Source: DAOPXV01 sp035352535 | GTDB taxonomy: Bacteria > Muiribacteriota > UBA9980 | Direction: 5' to 3' | NCBI GenBank assembly: GCA_964545075.1 | Contig: CAZJFS010000138.1 | Location: forward strand, 1-12,073 | Length of the DNA: 12,073 bases | Shown: positions 8,431-12,073 of the stretch, piece by piece | Layout: every line of letters begins with the position of its first letter | Position numbering within the stretch: position 1 is the stretch's first letter | The notes under the pieces: model-generated | What the model saw: only the letters and a program-made list of their open reading frames with translations | Databases searched by the model: none | What the model was told of the DNA's origin: nothing | Made by a program: the position numbers and the translations under genes

Positions 8431-9080
8431 GCGTCATGGATAAGGTAAAAAGACGATATAATGATGCGGCGATGAAGGTAGAAGGACTTAAAACGACCGA
8501 TAGGCTGATCATAGCGCTTGCATCTCTTCTGATCGCGCCGTTTATTTTCAGCTATTTCATATATCCGGCGCAGCAAGCGTCCATAAAAAAAATGAAGACT
8601 CAGCTTGCCGCCGCCAGCGCGAGATATGAAACGCTCAAAAACGAGGCGAACGGAGTCGATCGAAACGCGAATGAATTAAAAAACTCCGAAGGTGAATTGA
8701 AAAAGATCGACGCCCTTATTCTTACTTCTGACGCCGGGGTCCAGTTCATCAATACGATTTCGAATAACGTTATAAAAAACGGCCTTGATATAAAATTTAT
8801 CAAAAAAACCGCGAAATACGACGGAGTTTATGAGAAAACATCGGTGACGCTTGACGCCGGAGGAAAGCCGGACGAAACAACCCGGTTCTCTTATAAAATG
8901 CTTCCGATTGAAATTTCCTTTAAGTCAACGGCGGGAGACATGATGGCGTTTTTTAACATGGTAGAGGGATTTAAAAATGTTAATTTTTCGACAAGAAAAA
9001 TTACGGCCGATCGAACCGATGACGGAAGCGTAGATGTTACTATGGTTATCGAGATACTTATAGAAATTAAATTTTCCTGA
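8427..9080 (+). CDS. PilO/GspM-like alignment-complex protein
   Basis: A bitopic inner-membrane protein of 217 aa. It has a short basic cytoplasmic tail (1-25), one membrane helix (about 26-46), a coiled coil (about 48-98) and a predicted ferredoxin-like periplasmic domain (about 105-217). That is the layout of PilO and GspM, which pair with PilN or GspL. Primary-sequence conservation in these families is low, so the call rests mainly on layout and position. The start overlaps the stop of the PilMN fusion (ATGA at 8427-8430), which implies coupled translation and matched amounts. GGGAG at 8414-8418 is eight bases before the ATG. A second ATG three codons in (8436) is possible but less well spaced. 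Confidence 0.82.
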   Translation: MSVMDKVKRRYNDAAMKVEGLKTTDRLIIALASLLIAPFIFSYFIYPAQQASIKKMKTQLAAASARYETLKNEANGVDRNANELKNSEGELKKIDALILTSDAGVQFINTISNNVIKNGLDIKFIKKTAKYDGVYEKTSVTLDAGGKPDETTRFSYKMLPIEISFKSTAGDMMAFFNMVEGFKNVNFSTRKITADRTDDGSVDVTMVIEILIEIKFS

Positions 9081-9119
9081 TACGGAATTAAAATAATTGT
9101 TTTTTCGGGGAATTGAAAA

Positions 9120-9635
9120 ATGTATTGCAAAAAAGATAGTGGAAAAATAATATACGCGTTTATTATTTCGGGTACGACGGCATTTATAGCCGGCGCGTTC
9201 GCTTTTGCCGGTATATTCGACAACGCTTCGAATGCCGGCGCGTTCAAGGCAAAAATAAAGAGGGACATATTTTATACCGAAGAAGAAAAAACGAATATAA
9301 AGGCCGCGCTGGCCGGCCAGCAGCCTGTAATATCGGTTGCGCCCCAGCCAATTTTAACTCAAGCGCCCCAGCCCGTCGCAAGTCAGGTGAATGCGCCGGC
9401 AACGGCCGTGCCAGTGGAAAAACAGTCGCAGTCCGAAAATGAAAAATTTCCCGTCGAAGGCATAATAAAAGTGGGTGAGCGCGGCTGCGCTATTATTAAT
9501 TCAAAGATATGGTATGTAGGAAAACCCGACCTCGGATATGAACTTATCAAGCTTTATGATGAAATGGTCGAAATTAAAACCCCCGATGGACGGATTTTGA
9601 AACGCAAGCTCGTAAAGGAAAATGCGGGCCGGTAG
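9120..9635 (+). CDS. Small PilP/GspC-like membrane-anchored linker protein
   Basis: A 171-aa protein with a short basic N-terminus, one membrane helix (about 9-32), a Pro/Gln/Ala-rich flexible linker (about 66-105) and a small C-terminal beta domain (about 112-166, beginning VEGIIKVGERGCAII and containing IWYVGKPDLGYELIKLYD). This matches the plan of GspC and PilP, whose homology-region domain binds the secretin's periplasmic part. The linker contains an eight-residue repeat, APQPILTQ then APQPVASQ, encoded by GCGCCCCAGCC at 9339-9349 and again at 9363-9373. C3 precedes the membrane helix and is not in a lipobox, so, unlike typical PilP, it is probably not a lipoprotein; a membrane helix is the GspC way of anchoring. 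CGGGG at 9106-9110 is nine bases before the ATG. No secretin gene is in the window. The domain assignment is by pattern and context. Confidence 0.72.
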   Translation: MYCKKDSGKIIYAFIISGTTAFIAGAFAFAGIFDNASNAGAFKAKIKRDIFYTEEEKTNIKAALAGQQPVISVAPQPILTQAPQPVASQVNAPATAVPVEKQSQSENEKFPVEGIIKVGERGCAIINSKIWYVGKPDLGYELIKLYDEMVEIKTPDGRILKRKLVKENAGR

Positions 9636-9703
9636 TTTTAAAAAAACAATCGGGGCGAAAAATTGATTTATTGGATTTATTATGATAAAATAAAAAGATT
9701 CGT

Positions 9704-11404
9704 ATGAAGAAGATAAAAAAACGCCTTGGCGATATTTTAATAGAGAAAAATCTCATAACCGAGCCGCAGCTCCAGGACGCTCTGAAACAGCAGAAACTTA
9801 GAAAACAGCGTCTTGGAAAGGTGCTTGTCGATCTTAACTTCGTTACGGAAAAGGATATTTTAAATGTTCTTTCCGATCAGTTCAATATCCCTATTATGGA
9901 TATATCGAGCGTTATCGTCGATAAAGAGGTCGCCGATCTCATAGATCCGGATTTCGCGCGTGATAAGCTCGTCATTCCGTTAATGTTCGACGGCAGTCAT
10001 CTTGTTATCGGAATGGCCGATCCGCTTGATGTCTTTTCGCTTGAAAAACTCGAAAACAGTCTTAAAATGCCTATAGATGTGGTTATCTGTTCCGAACTTC
10101 AGATAACTAACATTATAACTTCGGTTTATGGGGCCATAAACCAGACCGTTTCTGCGCTTGTTTCGGAAGCCGAACTTCAGTCCGAACAGGAACAGATGGA
10201 CAAGGTTGATTCGGAAATAATCGAACTCGTCGGCAGAAATGAAGAGAACGATCCGGTCGTAAAACTCGTTTCGGAAGTTATAAAGGACGCGGCCGCCAAG
10301 CGCGCGTCGGACGTCCATGTCGAGCCTACCGAAAAGGGCCTTGTGATAAGATTCAGAATAGACGGCGTCCTGGTTCACGCTCTGGACGTCGATGCCAAAA
10401 TCCAAAACAGGTTCATAGCGCGCATCAAAGTCGTCGCCGGCATGGATATATCCGAAAAGCGCCTTCCGCAGGACGGAAGAATGCAGATAAAATTCGAGAA
10501 GACGACGATCGATATCCGCGTCAGCTCGCTTCCCATCGTATGGGGCGAAAAGATAGTTATGAGGCTTCTGGACAGGTCATCCGTCCAGATAGGTATAGAC
10601 ACGATAGGGTTTTCGTCGGAAAACCTCGAGAATTTCAAAAAAGCGCTGAAACACCCCAATGGAATAATACTTGTAACGGGTCCGACCGGTTCCGGTAAAA
10701 CGTCAACGTTATACGCCGGCCTGAACCTTATCAAATCGCCCGAAATAAATATTATAACGGTTGAAAACCCTGTCGAATATAGGCTTTCACTTATCAATCA
10801 GGTCCAGATCAGGGCCGATATAGACTATACTTTCGCGACCGCGCTCAGATCGATTTTGCGTCAGGACCCCGACGTAATAATGGTCGGTGAAATCCGCGAT
10901 CTCGAGACCGCGAATATCGCCATTGAATCGGCGCTTACGGGCCATCTGGTTTTATCCACGCTTCATACGAACGACTCGGCGTCCACCATAACCAGATTTA
11001 TCGAAATGGGCATTCAGCCCTTTCTTTTGACGTCCACGATCATAGCTATCGTTTCGCAGCGTCTCGTGCGACGTATATGTCCGAACTGCCGCGAAGAATG
11101 GATGCCGGAAGAAGAGCTTTTAAGAAGCATAAAAGTCCCGCCCGGAAAATTCAAGTTTTACCAGGGCAAGGGATGTCAGGCATGTCTTAACACGGGGTAC
11201 AAAGGTCGCGTCGCTATTCATGAAATATTGATGATGAACGATGAGATACGGCTCAAGATATTCGACGGCCACTCGACTGAAGAGATCAAGCGCGCCGCGC
11301 GTTCTTCAGGCATGAAAACGATGCGCTACGACGGTCTCGCCAAAGCAGTCATGGGCATTACCACGCTTTCCGAAGTTATGAGGATGACGAAGACGGACGA
11401 GTAG
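9704..11404 (+). CDS. gspE: GspE/PilB-family assembly ATPase with MshEN c-di-GMP-binding domain
   Basis: A hexameric cytoplasmic motor predicted to power filament extension through the GspF/PilC platform; 566 aa, normal for the family. The N-terminal MshEN domain (about 1-145) has two 24-residue RLG...Q motifs, at 7-30 and 36-59, separated by exactly five residues (KLRKQ). The linker and second N-domain (about 180-310) lead into the RecA-like core: Walker A GPTGSGKT (326-333), Asp-box region VENPVEY (353-359), Walker B DPDVIMVGEIRD (388-399) and His box STLHTNDS (418-425). A zinc site is formed by C459/C462 and C491/C494. The Asp box reads EN where many relatives have ED, a mild departure. 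The tetracysteine module and MshEN domain argue for an extension ATPase rather than PilT. The ribosome site before ATG 9704 is weak, but a stop at 9686 leaves no alternative ATG. It appears to end the plus-strand operon. Confidence 0.96.
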   Translation: MKKIKKRLGDILIEKNLITEPQLQDALKQQKLRKQRLGKVLVDLNFVTEKDILNVLSDQFNIPIMDISSVIVDKEVADLIDPDFARDKLVIPLMFDGSHLVIGMADPLDVFSLEKLENSLKMPIDVVICSELQITNIITSVYGAINQTVSALVSEAELQSEQEQMDKVDSEIIELVGRNEENDPVVKLVSEVIKDAAAKRASDVHVEPTEKGLVIRFRIDGVLVHALDVDAKIQNRFIARIKVVAGMDISEKRLPQDGRMQIKFEKTTIDIRVSSLPIVWGEKIVMRLLDRSSVQIGIDTIGFSSENLENFKKALKHPNGIILVTGPTGSGKTSTLYAGLNLIKSPEINIITVENPVEYRLSLINQVQIRADIDYTFATALRSILRQDPDVIMVGEIRDLETANIAIESALTGHLVLSTLHTNDSASTITRFIEMGIQPFLLTSTIIAIVSQRLVRRICPNCREEWMPEEELLRSIKVPPGKFKFYQGKGCQACLNTGYKGRVAIHEILMMNDEIRLKIFDGHSTEEIKRAARSSGMKTMRYDGLAKAVMGITTLSEVMRMTKTDE

Positions 11405-11442
11405 CGGCTTGGGGCAAACGAGGGCGCCTCTGACCTTTCGCT

Positions 11443-11778
11443 TTATTTTTCGAGAATGCAAGTGATTTTTGTTTTAAGCTCCGGCAGATCATTAGTGATG
11501 ATGCCGGCAATGATTTTTGAATTGATTCCAAGATAATCATGCGTGATTATGTTGCGCATACTATAAGCGGCGTGGACCGGCAATTGATTTTTAATAGTCT
11601 CGCCTTCAATTTTATACAGCGTTTCGCCGATCTGTTGGCAACACATGAGGATTGCGTAGCGGCCTTCGATGTCGTCGAGCGTTTTTTCGACATCACCGTG
11701 CCTCGCAATTATTATGTCGATATATTTAATAAGCAATACAATGAATTCAAGCCTCGCCTGATCGCTTTTAAGAGACAT
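11443..11778 (-). CDS. hepT: HEPN-domain toxin, HepT family (DUF86)
   Basis: A small all-alpha protein of 111 aa, predicted to be the HEPN ribonuclease toxin of a HEPN/MNT pair. The diagnostic RX4HXY motif is RNIITHDY, with R75, H80 and Y82. In characterised HepT-MntA pairs the arginine and histidine are catalytic, and the tyrosine is the site where the partner nucleotidyltransferase adds AMP. The start chosen is ATG 11778-11776 (MSLKSDQARLEF), not the longer form from 11832. GGAG at 11789-11786 lies seven bases upstream, and the longer N-terminus would overlap the partner gene by about 65 bases. With this start the overlap with mntA is 11 bases, typical of coupled toxin-antitoxin pairs. The gene is convergent with the assembly ATPase, 38 bases apart. 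Whether the pair is active is unknown. Confidence 0.88.
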   Translation of the reverse strand: MSLKSDQARLEFIVLLIKYIDIIIARHGDVEKTLDDIEGRYAILMCCQQIGETLYKIEGETIKNQLPVHAAYSMRNIITHDYLGINSKIIAGIITNDLPELKTKITCILEK

Positions 11779-12073
11779 GGACAAGCTCCGGCAGAATATA
11801 TTTTTTTCCGACCGGCCCGAGCGCGTCTTCATCGGCGAGGTCTATCTCTAATTTCAAGACTTCTTTTAACTCGGTTTTGATTTTTTCATAAAGGCCGATA
11901 AATTTGTATCCCGAGTATTTTTTCAGCGCGATATCATTAATGCGATAAAGAATATCTATATCGCTTCCGGCCTTTTCCTCGTTCCGCGCGAACGAGCCGA
12001 AAACGCCGATGATGATAAAGCCGTCGGCCTCGTATTTTTTTTTAAATTGTTTGATAATATTGATAATTTCGCT
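11768..12073 (-). CDS. mntA: Minimal nucleotidyltransferase antitoxin, MntA family (5' partial)
   Basis: Reading inward from the window's right edge on the minus strand, 101 codons are open before the TAA at 11770-11768; the start is outside the window. The protein has the nucleotidyltransferase signature GSX10DXD: GSFARNEEKAGSDID, preceded by FIIIGVF. A third acidic strand, LEIDLAD, supplies the remaining metal-binding aspartate. Members of this family neutralise HepT by adding AMP to its motif tyrosine. The gene order mntA then hepT, with an 11-base overlap, is the common arrangement. The visible length covers most of the usual size (about 100-140 aa), so only the first residues are likely missing. 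Homology to MntA is well supported; activity is inferred from the intact motif. Confidence 0.88.
   Translation of the reverse strand, partial: SEIINIIKQFKKKYEADGFIIIGVFGSFARNEEKAGSDIDILYRINDIALKKYSGYKFIGLYEKIKTELKEVLKLEIDLADEDALGPVGKKYILPELVHVS
11786..11789 (-). promoter_or_regulatory. Ribosome binding site of hepT inside mntA
   Basis: On the minus strand GGAG is followed by a seven-base spacer and then ATG at 11778. It lies within the last codons of mntA. This spacing is the main reason for choosing the 111-residue form of the HEPN protein, and it suggests that the toxin is translated by ribosomes finishing the antitoxin. Confidence 0.6.

Noticed and set aside
9663..9686. Possible promoter TTGATT...TATGAT before the ATPase gene
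   Set aside because: The elements are only 12 bases apart, too close for a standard sigma-70-type promoter, in an AT-rich gap where such hexamers arise easily.
11420..11430. Possible terminator GAGG-GCG-CCTC after the ATPase gene
   Set aside because: The stem is only four pairs with a three-base loop, flanked by mismatches, and the T-rich stretch does not follow directly. It is too weak to call.
11539..11880. 113-codon plus-strand open frame opposite hepT/mntA
   Set aside because: It is antisense to two genes with complete diagnostic motifs and resembles no family.

Overview
The window is a compact, mostly co-directional gene cluster from a bacterium that is probably diderm and probably from an uncultivated or poorly sampled lineage. 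I cannot place it taxonomically from sequence alone. Coding density is high, and codon use mixes GC-rich (gcc, gcg, tcg, ccg) with AT-rich (ata, aaa, gat) choices. TTG and GTG start codons are used alongside ATG. The machinery encoded is the inner-membrane engine of a type IV pilus (T4P) or type II secretion (T2SS)-like filament system.

Layout. (1) Bases 2-3595 (+): the 3' part of a very large gene with three chitobiase/beta-hexosaminidase C-terminal-type repeats followed by seven fibronectin-III-like repeats, probably an exported or surface protein; its start lies outside the window. (2) About 3629-5296 (+): a cytoplasmic FHA-GAF-class III adenylate cyclase with all six key catalytic residues. 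(3) 5330-6565 (+): a GspF/PilC platform protein. (4) An AT-rich gap of about 120 bases. (5) 6685-8430 (+): a fused PilM-PilN protein, the same architecture as GspL. (6) 8427-9080 (+): a PilO/GspM-like protein, start-stop coupled to the fusion gene. (7) 9120-9635 (+): a small PilP/GspC-like linker protein. (8) 9704-11404 (+): a GspE/PilB assembly ATPase with an N-terminal MshEN domain that has the tandem cyclic-di-GMP-binding motif. (9) On the opposite strand, a HEPN/MNT toxin-antitoxin pair: hepT at 11443-11778 and a 5'-truncated mntA at 11768-12073.

How the genes fit together. The ATPase would drive filament extension through the F/C platform. The PilMN fusion, the PilO-like and the PilP-like proteins would form the alignment complex leading towards an outer-membrane secretin. 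No secretin, pilin or pseudopilin, prepilin peptidase or PilT retraction ATPase is present, so these must be elsewhere. The unusual part is regulatory. A phosphopeptide-binding (FHA), ligand-sensing (GAF) cAMP synthase lies directly upstream of the platform gene, and the ATPase at the other end of the cluster carries a predicted c-di-GMP receptor domain. This suggests that two nucleotide second messengers converge on one machine. The giant repeat protein immediately upstream is a candidate client or filament-associated adhesin, but that is inference. The convergent HEPN/MNT pair looks like an unrelated accessory module next to the end of the operon.
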